Source of the DNA: an uncultured Collinsella sp.
GTDB taxonomy: Bacteria > Actinomycetota > Coriobacteriia > Coriobacteriales > Coriobacteriaceae
NCBI GenBank assembly: GCA_905208635.1
Contig: CAJLPX010000028.1
Location: 1-26,877, forward strand
DNA: 26,877 nt
Direction: 5' to 3'
In this document: positions 1-7,704 of the stretch, one piece after another
Position numbering within the stretch: position 1 is the stretch's first letter
Layout of the letters: every line of letters begins with the position of its first letter
Made by a program: the position numbers and the translations under genes
The notes under the pieces: model-generated
Databases searched by the model: none
Told to the model about the DNA's origin: nothing
What the model saw: the letters and a program-made list of their open reading frames with translations, nothing else

Positions 1-2
1 AG

Positions 3-35
3 AAGGGGGAGGCCTCGCGGCCTCCCCCTTTTTTT
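3..35 (+). terminator. Strong intrinsic terminator of an off-window upstream gene
   Basis: A perfect 12-bp stem (3-14 pairing with 19-30) encloses a TCGC tetraloop, and a run of T residues continues to 35. This is a textbook rho-independent terminator for a plus-strand gene ending just before the window. It separates coaE from that gene, so coaE probably has its own promoter in 36-162, where I cannot point to a convincing -35/-10 pair. Confidence 0.93.
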
Positions 36-162
36 GCGTTTTATAGAGAGCTGTAATACAAGAACTCGCCTTCGTTTAGCTTGTCTTACTGTTTGGCTGT
101 ATTTTGAGTCCTTCTTTTCTATTTGCGCGATAATAACTCCCATTGGCGTAAGGGAGGACTTG

Positions 163-804
163 ATGTTTACCGTTTTTGTCTTGGGCAATATTGCTTCGGG
201 TAAGTCGACTGCCTGCCGCTATTTCGAATCTCGTGGCGCTATGCTTATCGATCTGGATGAGCTTGCAAAATCGCTGTATGTGCCGGGCTCTGATATCGTT
301 AACGCTCTTGCGGATGAATTCGGTTGGGACATTTTGGATGAGATAGGCGGCATTCGCCGCAGCATCCTCGCTTCTCGAGCTTTCGCTTCTCCTGATTCGG
401 TCACACGGCTCAATGGCATCGTGCATCCCGTTCTGATTGAACAGCTTTCGCTTAGGATTCTCGATCCGGTTTGTTGTACGGTTTCATCTCCCCGTTATCC
501 CTTTGCGGTTGTCGAGGTTTCTGCTCCGACTGGTTTTGAGGATGCATTTGGCTTGGCTGATGAAATTCTGGTCATCAGCGCCCCTTTGTCAGTTCGTCGC
601 GAGCGTGCTATTCAGCGTGGCATGGAGCCATCTGATTTCGATGCCCGTTCTGCTTGCCAGCCCGATGAGTCTGCGCTGTGCAATCTCGCTACAACGGTGA
701 TTGATAATGCCGCAGGCGATAATTCGCTCTTTGAGCAGCTTGACTCATGGCTTGCATGCCATGGGTTTATAGACACTGCGAATAAGGAGGATGCCGATGC
801 CTAA
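163..804 (+). CDS. coaE: Dephospho-CoA kinase
   Basis: Phosphorylates the 3'-hydroxyl of dephospho-CoA with ATP, the last step of coenzyme A synthesis in the cytoplasm. The 213-residue protein opens with a P-loop (GNIASGKST at residues 8-16), followed by the DLDELA segment typical of CoaE and the LNGIVHP motif about residue 85, which also fits the family. Length is close to the usual 190-210. The frame is open upstream to 34, but the ATG at 163 is preferred: GGGAGG at 152-157 sits at good spacing and the P-loop then lies at its normal distance from the N-terminus. The stop overlaps the start of the next gene by 8 bp, indicating translational coupling. The protein is somewhat diverged in its C-terminal half, but the assignment is sound. 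Confidence 0.9.
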   Translation: MFTVFVLGNIASGKSTACRYFESRGAMLIDLDELAKSLYVPGSDIVNALADEFGWDILDEIGGIRRSILASRAFASPDSVTRLNGIVHPVLIEQLSLRILDPVCCTVSSPRYPFAVVEVSAPTGFEDAFGLADEILVISAPLSVRRERAIQRGMEPSDFDARSACQPDESALCNLATTVIDNAAGDNSLFEQLDSWLACHGFIDTANKEDADA

Positions 805-1378
805 GACACGTTTCTTTGCGTGGTATCGCCTTATACCGCTGGCTGCCGTTTTTGCCTTCGGCCTTATCTCATTCGTTTACTCGTGTGCTCCTGCGGCTTT
901 CTTTAAGCCGCTGTATCCCATTGACTACGAGGCGTATGTAAAGCATTCTAGTATTTCGCATAATCTGGATCCGTATCTGGTGTGCGCTGTCATTAAGTCG
1001 GAATCGAATTGGGATCCCGAGGCTGAGTCGAATCAGGGTGCTCAGGGATTGATGCAGCTGATGCCCGAGACTGCCCAGGATATGATCGCCAAGGGTCTTG
1101 TCGACGGTGGGGGGTATTCGGCCGACAACCTTAACGATCCTGCTACGAATATCGAGTTTGGCTGCGCGTACCTCTCGTATCTCTTAACGTATTTCAACGG
1201 GTCGACGGATAGCGCTATTGCCGCATATAACGCCGGCATGGGCAATGTGGATGGTTGGGCGCAGCAGAGCACCTCGCTTCACAATGCGATTACCTTCCCC
1301 GAGACGCAGGCTTATCTGATTCGCGTCAATAATGCCTGGGTTCGCTATAAGACGCTCTATCCCGATCGGTTCGTATAG
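797..1378 (+). CDS. Membrane-anchored lytic transglycosylase (SLT domain)
   Basis: Predicted to cleave the MurNAc-GlcNAc bond of peptidoglycan non-hydrolytically, outside the membrane. The 193-residue protein has a short basic N-terminus and one hydrophobic segment (about residues 11-28), acting as signal anchor or uncleaved signal, then a Slt70-type lysozyme-like domain. Visible motifs are KSESNWDP with the presumed catalytic Glu, GLMQLMPETA and AYNAG, in family order. An in-frame ATG at 791 abuts the AAGGAGG at 784-790, so the ATG at 797 with 6-nt spacing is the better start. It overlaps coaE by 8 bp and shares its transcript; pairing with coaE has no obvious functional meaning. The compact size resembles YjbJ-like transglycosylases of Gram-positive bacteria. 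Substrate preference cannot be read from sequence. Confidence 0.88.
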   Translation: MPKTRFFAWYRLIPLAAVFAFGLISFVYSCAPAAFFKPLYPIDYEAYVKHSSISHNLDPYLVCAVIKSESNWDPEAESNQGAQGLMQLMPETAQDMIAKGLVDGGGYSADNLNDPATNIEFGCAYLSYLLTYFNGSTDSAIAAYNAGMGNVDGWAQQSTSLHNAITFPETQAYLIRVNNAWVRYKTLYPDRFV

Positions 1379-1398
1379 GACTAAGCCCACCTCCTGCG

Positions 1399-1404
1399 TA
1401 TACT
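1399..1404 (+). promoter_or_regulatory. Possible uvrB promoter (-10 TATACT)
   Basis: TATACT at 1399-1404 lies in the 51-bp gap between the transglycosylase and uvrB and matches the -10 consensus at 5 of 6 positions. No good -35 is seen 16-18 bp upstream, so this is only a candidate. No LexA-like box is visible in the gap. Confidence 0.3.
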
Positions 1405-1429
1405 GCAGATGTATGAGTTAGGAGTATCC

Positions 1430-3670
1430 ATGGCGGAATTTGAAGTAGAACGCGTTGGTGGTGAACTTAAGCGCTTTGGCGTTGAGGGCGCTGAGGTGCC
1501 GTTTGAAGTCGTTTCTCCCTATGAGCCTGCAGGTTCTCAGCCTAAGGCCATTGAGTCGCTTGTGCAGGGTGTGAGGGACGGAGATCGCTATCAGGTTTTG
1601 CTGGGCGTGACTGGTTCGGGCAAGACCTTCACGATGGCTAAGACTATTGAGGCCCTGGGGAAGCCGACGCTGGTCATGGCTCCCAATAAAACGCTCGCCG
1701 CTCAGCTTGCGAGCGAGCTCAAAGAGTTCTTTCCCAACAACGCTGTGGTCTACTTTGTCTCGTACTACGACTACTATCAGCCCGAGGCGTATGTGCCGCA
1801 AAGCGATACATATATCGAGAAAGACTCCTCGATTAACGAAGAGGTCGAGATGCTGCGACATCAGGCGACCGCCTCGTTGCTCTCTCGACGCGATGTAATC
1901 GTCGTTGCTTCGGTGTCCTGTATCTACGGTATCGGCTCTCCCGAGGACTATGCGGGGCTGGCGCCGAATGTCGACAAGAAAGTGCCGCTCGAGCGCGATG
2001 ACTTTATCCATGCACTTATCGACATTCAATATGATCGCAATGACTATGACCTAGCGCGCGGCACGTTCCGCGTGCGCGGCGATGTTGTCGACGTGTATCC
2101 GCCTTATGCCGAGCATCCGTTGCGGTTTGAGTTCTTTGGCGACGAGGTTGAGCTTATTGCCGAGATCGATGAGGTTACCGGTGAGATGCTTCGTGAGTAC
2201 GAGGCCATCCCCGTATGGCCGGCCTCGCACTACGTGACCGAGAAGCCGAAGGTCAAGGCGGCTCTGAAATCAATCAGTGAAGAGTGCGAGAAGCGTGTGG
2301 CCGAGCTCAAGGCGACCGACAAGTTGCTCGAGGCACAGCGTCTGCAGCAGCGCACCGACTATGATCTCGAGATGCTCGAGACCATGGGTTTTTGTAACGG
2401 TATCGAGAACTACTCGCGTCATCTGGACGGTCGAAAACCGGGCGAGCCGCCGTTTACCCTGATCGATTACTTCCCTAAGGACATGCTCTGCATCATCGAT
2501 GAGAGCCATGTGACGGTGCCGCAGATTCGCGGCATGCACGAAGGTGACCGCTCGCGTAAGGTGACGCTGGTGGAACACGGTTTTCGCCTGCCCTCGGCGC
2601 TCGACAACCGTCCACTTCGCTTCGATGAGTTTGAGGCGAGGATCCCGCAGTTCATCTACGTTTCGGCCACGCCGGGTGACTATGAGTTGCGCGTGAGTCA
2701 AAACGATGTTGAACAGATTATTCGACCGACCGGCCTGCTCGATCCCAAAATCGACGTTCGTCCGGTCCGAGGCCAGATTGACGATCTTGAGGACGAGATT
2801 CGCGAGCGCGTGGCCCGCAAGGAGCGCGTGCTGGTGACCACGCTGACCAAGCGCATGGCCGAGGATCTGACCGATCACCTGCTCGATGCCGGCATTAAGG
2901 TCAACTACATGCACTCCGATACGGCGACGATGGACCGTGTCGAGATTCTGCGAACGTTGCGCGAGGGCAAGATCGATGTTCTCGTTGGCATCAACCTGCT
3001 CCGCGAGGGTCTAGACCTCCCCGAGGTCTCGCTGGTGGCAATTCTCGATGCCGATAAGGAAGGTTTCTTGCGTAACCGCCGTTCGCTGATTCAGACAATT
3101 GGCCGTGCGGCCCGCAATGCCGACGGCGAAGTCATCATGTACGCCGACGTCGTGACCGATTCGATGAAAGAAGCCATCGAGGAGACGCAGCGCCGTCGTG
3201 AGATACAGATGGCCTACAACGAAGAACACGGCATTGTGCCCAAGACGGTGCGCAAGGCCATCAACGACATTTCGAGCTTTATTGCCGAGGCCGAAAAAAC
3301 TGTGGGCTCCAAGGGACGCTCGAAGGGCGACTCTCTTGGCCATGGCGCATTCTATACGCCCGATGAGTCGGGCGAGGGCGGTGTGCCGGAAACGGTGGCG
3401 CCCGAGCAGACACTTGCGGAACAGTTGGAAGAACTGCCGCATGACGAGCTTGTGCGGATCGTCGAAACCATGGAAGGGGATATGCGTAACGCTTCTGCCG
3501 CCATGGACTTTGAGGAGGCGGCGCGCCTGCGCGATGCCGTCGTTCAGATTCGGGCGATGCTCGAGGGCGCGTCTGAGGACGAGACGATCGAGCGCTTACG
3601 TTCGCAGGCCCGCAAGGGTTCCACTTTCGCATCGGGCAGAAAACGCCAGGGTGCACGGTTTAAGAAATAG
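1430..3670 (+). CDS. uvrB: Excinuclease ABC subunit B
   Basis: Damage-verifying helicase of nucleotide excision repair: it receives the lesion from UvrA and recruits UvrC for dual incision. The 746-residue product has the Walker A GVTGSGKT near residue 65, the beta-hairpin region YYDYYQPEAYVP that clamps DNA, the helicase segment SATPGDYEL, the motif VI stretch QTIGRAARN and a C-terminal UVR domain (EAARLRDAV) that contacts UvrC. Slightly longer than the usual 660-710 because of a C-terminal linker and a basic tail after the UVR domain. The start at 1430 is chosen over the in-frame ATG at 1409 because TAGGAG at 1419-1424 is placed 5 nt before it. A hairpin follows the stop. uvrA and uvrC are in the same window. 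Confidence 0.97.
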   Translation: MAEFEVERVGGELKRFGVEGAEVPFEVVSPYEPAGSQPKAIESLVQGVRDGDRYQVLLGVTGSGKTFTMAKTIEALGKPTLVMAPNKTLAAQLASELKEFFPNNAVVYFVSYYDYYQPEAYVPQSDTYIEKDSSINEEVEMLRHQATASLLSRRDVIVVASVSCIYGIGSPEDYAGLAPNVDKKVPLERDDFIHALIDIQYDRNDYDLARGTFRVRGDVVDVYPPYAEHPLRFEFFGDEVELIAEIDEVTGEMLREYEAIPVWPASHYVTEKPKVKAALKSISEECEKRVAELKATDKLLEAQRLQQRTDYDLEMLETMGFCNGIENYSRHLDGRKPGEPPFTLIDYFPKDMLCIIDESHVTVPQIRGMHEGDRSRKVTLVEHGFRLPSALDNRPLRFDEFEARIPQFIYVSATPGDYELRVSQNDVEQIIRPTGLLDPKIDVRPVRGQIDDLEDEIRERVARKERVLVTTLTKRMAEDLTDHLLDAGIKVNYMHSDTATMDRVEILRTLREGKIDVLVGINLLREGLDLPEVSLVAILDADKEGFLRNRRSLIQTIGRAARNADGEVIMYADVVTDSMKEAIEETQRRREIQMAYNEEHGIVPKTVRKAINDISSFIAEAEKTVGSKGRSKGDSLGHGAFYTPDESGEGGVPETVAPEQTLAEQLEELPHDELVRIVETMEGDMRNASAAMDFEEAARLRDAVVQIRAMLEGASEDETIERLRSQARKGSTFASGRKRQGARFKK

Positions 3671-3675
3671 CAAAC

Positions 3676-3716
3676 AGGCCCCGAGTCCCCTGTGGAGCTC
3701 GGGGCCTATGTCTTTT
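3676..3716 (+). terminator. Hairpin terminator after uvrB, possibly bidirectional
   Basis: A 10-bp perfect stem (3676-3685 with 3698-3707) with a 12-nt loop lies right after the uvrB stop and is followed by a short T-rich stretch ending TCTTTT. The next gene converges from the minus strand and stops at 3736, so the hairpin may serve both transcripts. Confidence 0.75.
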
Positions 3717-3735
3717 GCGCGCTGGAATTCGTGCG

Positions 3736-5376
3736 TTAGAGGTCTGCGATCAGGGCTTCGGCACAACGAATGCCGTCGGTGGCCGCGCTCATGATGCCGC
3801 CGGCATATCCAGCTCCCTCACCGCAAGGGTAGAGACCCGGGGTCGACACGGCATGGCACGTTCGGTCTCGGGTGACAGTGACCGGTGAGCTCGAACGAGT
3901 CTCCACGCCGGTAAGAACGGCGTCGGGACGGTCGTAGCCTCGTAGCTTTTTTCCGAGTAGGGGAAGTCCCAGGCGGAGCGACTCGACGATATGCTGCGGC
4001 AGGGCTTCGTCAATTGCTGTCCAGGTCACACCGAGCGGATAGGTGGGCTTTACCTTTCCGGGCGCCTTGCTGGCACGTCCTGCGAGGAAATCTCCGACGA
4101 GCTGTGCCGGTGCGTTCCAGTTGGAACCGCCCAGGCGATAGGCGGCCGCCTCGCAGGCACGCTGGAGCTCGATGCCGGCGAGCGGGTCATCGTTGGGAAG
4201 GTCCTCGGGCGTGACGTTAACGAGCAGGGCGGCATTTGCGTTGCGTCCGTCGCGGGCATTGAGACTGGCGCCGTTGACGCACAGGTGGCCCTGCTCGGAA
4301 GAGGCGGCGACAACCTGCCCGCCGGGGCACATGCAAAACGAGAACACACTGCGGCCGTTGGGAAGATGGGCGACGAGCTTGTAAGGGGCTGCTCCGAGGG
4401 CAGGATGTCCCGCCGAGGCTCCGTATTGGACTCGGTCGATGTCGCGCTGCGGATGCTCGATGCGAACGCCCATGGCAAAGGTCTTTTGTGCGAGGGCCAC
4501 GTTGTGGCCCTTAAGGAGCTCAAAAATATCGCGAGCAGAATGCCCGCAGGCGAGGATGAGGCGCTTTGTCTCGATTGGCTCGCAAGCGGCGTCTTGGGAC
4601 GATTGGACATCAATACCGGTGATGGCGCCAGACGCGTCGATGCGAATGTCGACGAGCTTTGTTCGATAACGGACGACACCTCCGAGCTGCTCGATGCGCT
4701 GGGATATAGCGGTGACAACCGTGGGAAGGATGTCGGAGCCAATGTGCGGCTTGGCATCCCACAGAATATCGCGGGGCGCGCCCGCCTCGACGAAGGTTTC
4801 GAGGATAAGGCGATGGGCGGGATTTTTGGTTCCCGTATTGAGTTTGCCGTCCGAGAAGGTTCCCGCGCCGCCCAGGCCAAACTGGATATTGCTCTCGGGG
4901 TCGAGGATGCGCTCCTTTAGAAAGAGGTCGATCGCCTGCGAGCGGCGAAATGCCGGGTCGCCGCGCTCGATGAGCAAGGGCTTAAGACCTGCTTCGGCGA
5001 GCGTAAGCGCAGCGAAAAGGCCGGCGCATCCGGCGCCGACAACGACAGGGCGTTCTTGAGGTGCGTCGGAGGCGGGGGAGGGGAATGAAGGCTCATCATC
5101 TTCTATCGCGCGTACGCGCGAGCGGTCACGCTCGGCAACGCTGTCGATCGCTTCTCGCTCGAGGTGGGGACTAGTCAGCTCAACACGAAAGCTCAGGATA
5201 AAATGGACGTCTCGTTTTTTGCGAGCGTCGATTGACTTGCGGTGGAGCTCGATGGACTTGATCTCGGAGTCCTTGCAACGTAGGACGCACTTGGCGACTC
5301 GCTTGCCAACAATGAGACAGGCATTTTCATCGCCGGCTTCATCGAGCGACGCGTTGACTTGGGTGATTTCAATCAT
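3736..5376 (-). CDS. FAD-dependent oxidoreductase of unknown substrate
   Basis: A 546-residue flavoprotein of the large 'NAD(P)/FAD-dependent oxidoreductase' group found across gut bacteria, whose substrate is not established. After an N-terminal domain of about 110 residues rich in charged residues, a dinucleotide-binding fold begins with VVVGAGCAGLFAALTLAEAG ending in the acidic ERG that holds the FAD ribose. The C-terminus has the second FAD-contact motif GLYPCGEGAGYAGGIMSAATDG. No signal peptide or membrane segment, so cytoplasmic. The frame is open upstream to 5499, but the ATG at 5376 has AAGGAG 7 nt before it. It lies 80 bp downstream of the flavoprotein gene ending at 5457 and behind a probable terminator, so may be only partly co-transcribed. 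I can assign fold and cofactor, not reaction. Confidence 0.85.
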   Translation of the reverse strand: MIEITQVNASLDEAGDENACLIVGKRVAKCVLRCKDSEIKSIELHRKSIDARKKRDVHFILSFRVELTSPHLEREAIDSVAERDRSRVRAIEDDEPSFPSPASDAPQERPVVVGAGCAGLFAALTLAEAGLKPLLIERGDPAFRRSQAIDLFLKERILDPESNIQFGLGGAGTFSDGKLNTGTKNPAHRLILETFVEAGAPRDILWDAKPHIGSDILPTVVTAISQRIEQLGGVVRYRTKLVDIRIDASGAITGIDVQSSQDAACEPIETKRLILACGHSARDIFELLKGHNVALAQKTFAMGVRIEHPQRDIDRVQYGASAGHPALGAAPYKLVAHLPNGRSVFSFCMCPGGQVVAASSEQGHLCVNGASLNARDGRNANAALLVNVTPEDLPNDDPLAGIELQRACEAAAYRLGGSNWNAPAQLVGDFLAGRASKAPGKVKPTYPLGVTWTAIDEALPQHIVESLRLGLPLLGKKLRGYDRPDAVLTGVETRSSSPVTVTRDRTCHAVSTPGLYPCGEGAGYAGGIMSAATDGIRCAEALIADL

Positions 5377-5391
5377 CGAGGTCTCCTTAGA

Positions 5392-5426
5392 GGCAAGAAA
5401 GAGGCCGTCCGGTATCCTAGACGGCC
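5392..5426 (-). terminator. Hairpin plus T-rich tail between two flavoprotein genes
   Basis: Arms GGCCGTC (5403-5409) and GACGGCC (5420-5426) form a 7-bp stem. Read on the minus strand, the stem is followed at once by TCTTTCTT (5402-5395). It would terminate or attenuate transcription leaving the HI0933-type gene. Alternatively it is part of the leader of the downstream gene if the TATAAT at 5441-5446 is a promoter. Confidence 0.55.
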
Positions 5427-5440
5427 CGAATGCGTTTTTG

Positions 5441-5446
5441 ATTATA
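5441..5446 (-). promoter_or_regulatory. Perfect -10 hexamer upstream of the FAD oxidoreductase
   Basis: The minus strand reads TATAAT here, about 65 bp before the start of the oxidoreductase gene. No recognisable -35 lies 16-18 bp upstream, in the end of the preceding coding region. A promoter here would place the hairpin at 5403-5426 in the 5' leader. Confidence 0.3.
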
Positions 5447-5456
5447 GACTGCGCGG

Positions 5457-6728
5457 CTACAGGCTGCTTGCAGCGCGAATGCCCGAGATCCAGGCCCACG
5501 CAAGATTAAAGCCTCCGCAATCGGCGTCGATGTCGAGCGCTTCACCGCAGACGTAAAGCGGGGCGTCGACAACGCTGCGCGCGCGTAGGCTGGGTGTTGA
5601 GATGCTCTCGACAGATATGCCACCACGCGTGACCTGTGCTGAGCGCTCCTCGGCTGTTCCCTCGACGAGCAACTTAAAGTGTTTGAGGATCGAGACCAGG
5701 TGGATGACATCGTTGGAGCCTGGATGGCACTGCTCGAACGCTGTGCAGACGACGCGGGAGAGTTGCGGGGCGAGCATGCCGTCGAGCCAACGGGGATCGC
5801 GGGGTGAAAAGCGGCCGAGCAGTTCAACGCGTCGGTTGAGCGTATCGAGCAGCTCGTCTTTGGAGAGGTCGGGGAAAACGTCGAGCAGGATCGTATCGCC
5901 GTGCTGGATACGACGAGAGAAGTTGAAGACAGCGACGCCCGAGATACCGAAGGTTCGAAACAGCACTTCACCGTCTTCGTGCCAGAGCTCATTATGATTG
6001 CGGGCGAGCGTCAAGCAGGCGCGGACGCGCAGGCCGTCCAACGTCTTGAGTGCCGCTCGATCGCCAACGACCGTTGCCGATACGGGGCAGAGGATGGGGC
6101 GCAGCGAAGTGAGGGGAAGGCGAAACGTATCGGCGATACCGGTGGGGTTGCCGCCCGTAGCGATAATTACGGCATGTGCCTGCAGGGCCTCGTTCTTGCG
6201 AGGGACATCGGCGAGCGCCTTCCGAAGCGAGCGGAGCTCCGATTTTCGGTCGTCGTGCTTTTTTGCCTTGAGCGCCCGCGCTGGACGGTCTATTTGGAGT
6301 GCCCAGCCTTCAGAAGCTTTGTACGCCGAGGCAACGTTGGCTCCGCAGATTAAGGTGATACCTAGGCGGTCGCAAGCGTTGAGAAGTGCGTCGCGCACCG
6401 ATTCGGCGCGAAGGGAGCGCGGGTACAGCCGGCCTTCCTCGGAGGTTGTCATGATACCCAGCGAGGAGAAGAAACCCATAAGCTCTTGTTCGGGCTGGGG
6501 GGCCATGACGGATTCGACGAATGCGGGGTGGTTATACCGCTGAGGATCAATCGATTCGTTGGAGAGGTTGCAGCGGCCGTTACCGGTCGCAAGGAGCTTA
6601 AGGCCGCAGGCGACATCGCGCTCAACGATGCAGACGCTTTTGCCAGCGCGTGCGGCCGTAATGGCGGCGGCGAGGCCTGAAGCCCCGCCGCCGATTACCA
6701 GGACGTCATAGAAGGCGCTCGCGTTCAC
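5457..6728 (-). CDS. HI0933/BaiN-family NAD(P)/FAD-dependent flavoprotein
   Basis: A 423-residue cytoplasmic flavoprotein of the HI0933-like family, variously annotated as aminoacetone oxidase-family enzyme or BaiN-like. The N-terminus has the FAD-binding loop VIGGGASGLAAAITAARAGK and the family-specific GLKLLATGNGRCNLSN. ATGGNPTGIADTF and the C-terminal GEALDIDADCGGFNLAWAWISG are also family hallmarks. It starts at a GTG placed directly after the TAA of the upstream Mrp gene (stop and start abut), with GAGG 5 nt upstream, so translation is probably coupled. The BaiN member in Clostridium scindens was linked to bile acid 7-dehydroxylation, but the family is widespread in bacteria lacking that pathway and no bai genes occur here, so I do not transfer that role. 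True substrate unknown. Confidence 0.88.
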   Translation of the reverse strand: MNASAFYDVLVIGGGASGLAAAITAARAGKSVCIVERDVACGLKLLATGNGRCNLSNESIDPQRYNHPAFVESVMAPQPEQELMGFFSSLGIMTTSEEGRLYPRSLRAESVRDALLNACDRLGITLICGANVASAYKASEGWALQIDRPARALKAKKHDDRKSELRSLRKALADVPRKNEALQAHAVIIATGGNPTGIADTFRLPLTSLRPILCPVSATVVGDRAALKTLDGLRVRACLTLARNHNELWHEDGEVLFRTFGISGVAVFNFSRRIQHGDTILLDVFPDLSKDELLDTLNRRVELLGRFSPRDPRWLDGMLAPQLSRVVCTAFEQCHPGSNDVIHLVSILKHFKLLVEGTAEERSAQVTRGGISVESISTPSLRARSVVDAPLYVCGEALDIDADCGGFNLAWAWISGIRAASSL

Positions 6729-7559
6729 TTAGGCCTCGTCGGTCTCGTGCGGGGTAATAGCCTCGACGGCAGAGACTGCCTTGGGCAACATGCCATCGGG
6801 CAGCGCGGTCTCGACCTCGCCCTTATCGCAGGCCTCGGCGAGTGCCGGATTAATGGGAAGCTGCCCCAAGATGTCGAGGTTATAGCGCTCTGCGACCTCG
6901 GGGAGCTTGCTCTTGCCAAAGACCTCGATCTTCTTGCCGCAGTCGGGGCACTCAATATAGCTCATGTTCTCGACAATGCCCAGAATGGGGACGTTCATCT
7001 TCTCGGCCATGTTGACCGCCTTGGCGACGATCATCGAGACCAGATCCTGCGGGCTCGTGACGATGACGATGCCGTCGACGGGCAGCGACTGGAAGACGGT
7101 GAGCGCGACGTCGCCTGTTCCCGGAGGCATGTCGACCAGCAGGTAGTCGATGGGGCCCCACGAGGTCTCGCTCCAGAACTGCCTAATGGCGCCTGCGATG
7201 ACCGGACCGCGCCAAAGGACGGGGTCGGTCTCGTTTTGGAGCAGCAGGTTGGAGCTCATGACCTTGACGCCGTGCTCGGAGATTTCGGGCAGCATAAGGT
7301 TGCCAAGGGCATGGACGTGGCGTCCGCTCATACCGAACATCTTGGGGATAGAGGGACCGGTGATGTCGGCATCGAGGACGCCGACCTTGTGGCCGTGACG
7401 GGCAAGCTCGGTGGCGATGGCACCGGTGACAAATGACTTGCCGACACCGCCCTTGCCGGAAAGCACGGCGATGACGCGCTTGACCTCGGACAGCGTGTTC
7501 TCCTCAAATTGCGACGGCGACGTTTGTCCGCCGGCGGCCTGTGCATGTTCGCAACCCAT
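6729..7559 (-). CDS. Mrp/NBP35-family P-loop ATPase, Fe-S cluster carrier
   Basis: Predicted scaffold or carrier that holds a [4Fe-4S] cluster and transfers it to apo-proteins with ATP hydrolysis (ApbC/Mrp group). The 276-residue protein has the deviant Walker A of the MinD/Mrp class (GKGGVGKS, about residue 33), DADITGPSIPKMFG, the Walker B region LLVDMPPGTGD and a C-terminal CPDC motif (ECPDCGKKIEVFG) that would coordinate the cluster at the dimer interface. The N-terminal MGCEH adds a Cys and a His. It lacks the DUF59 domain of longer Mrp proteins. The ATG at 7559 is preferred over the open frame to 7616 because AAGGAG precedes it by 7 nt. First gene of a minus-strand pair with the downstream flavoprotein. 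Confidence 0.92.
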   Translation of the reverse strand: MGCEHAQAAGGQTSPSQFEENTLSEVKRVIAVLSGKGGVGKSFVTGAIATELARHGHKVGVLDADITGPSIPKMFGMSGRHVHALGNLMLPEISEHGVKVMSSNLLLQNETDPVLWRGPVIAGAIRQFWSETSWGPIDYLLVDMPPGTGDVALTVFQSLPVDGIVIVTSPQDLVSMIVAKAVNMAEKMNVPILGIVENMSYIECPDCGKKIEVFGKSKLPEVAERYNLDILGQLPINPALAEACDKGEVETALPDGMLPKAVSAVEAITPHETDEA

Positions 7560-7614
7560 GTATGACTCCTTTGTATATGCTGGGGCCGGGGCCCCGCGAT
7601 GTGACACGAGCGTC

Positions 7615-7644
7615 ATTGTACCCTCGTTTGCGAGCGGGAGTCAT
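7615..7644 (-). promoter_or_regulatory. Candidate promoter of the Mrp operon
   Basis: On the minus strand TACAAT (7620-7615) matches the -10 consensus at 5 of 6 positions, with ATGACT (7644-7639) as a possible -35 at 18-bp spacing. Transcription would begin near 7608, about 50 nt before the Mrp ATG. Prediction by eye only. Confidence 0.45.
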
Positions 7645-7704
7645 TTGCGATGCGTTTGTGCCGAGCGTGCTTGCAATACGATGGGCCCAAGCGAATGGGC
7701 GGGC

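Noticed and set aside
3991..4920. Plus-strand open frame of about 309 codons inside the FAD oxidoreductase gene
   Set aside because: Antisense shadow; the minus-strand product has both FAD-binding motifs and a good ribosome binding site.
5457..6728. BaiN role in bile acid 7-dehydroxylation
   Set aside because: The family is widespread, no other bai gene is in the window, and the gene is coupled to an Mrp-type ATPase.
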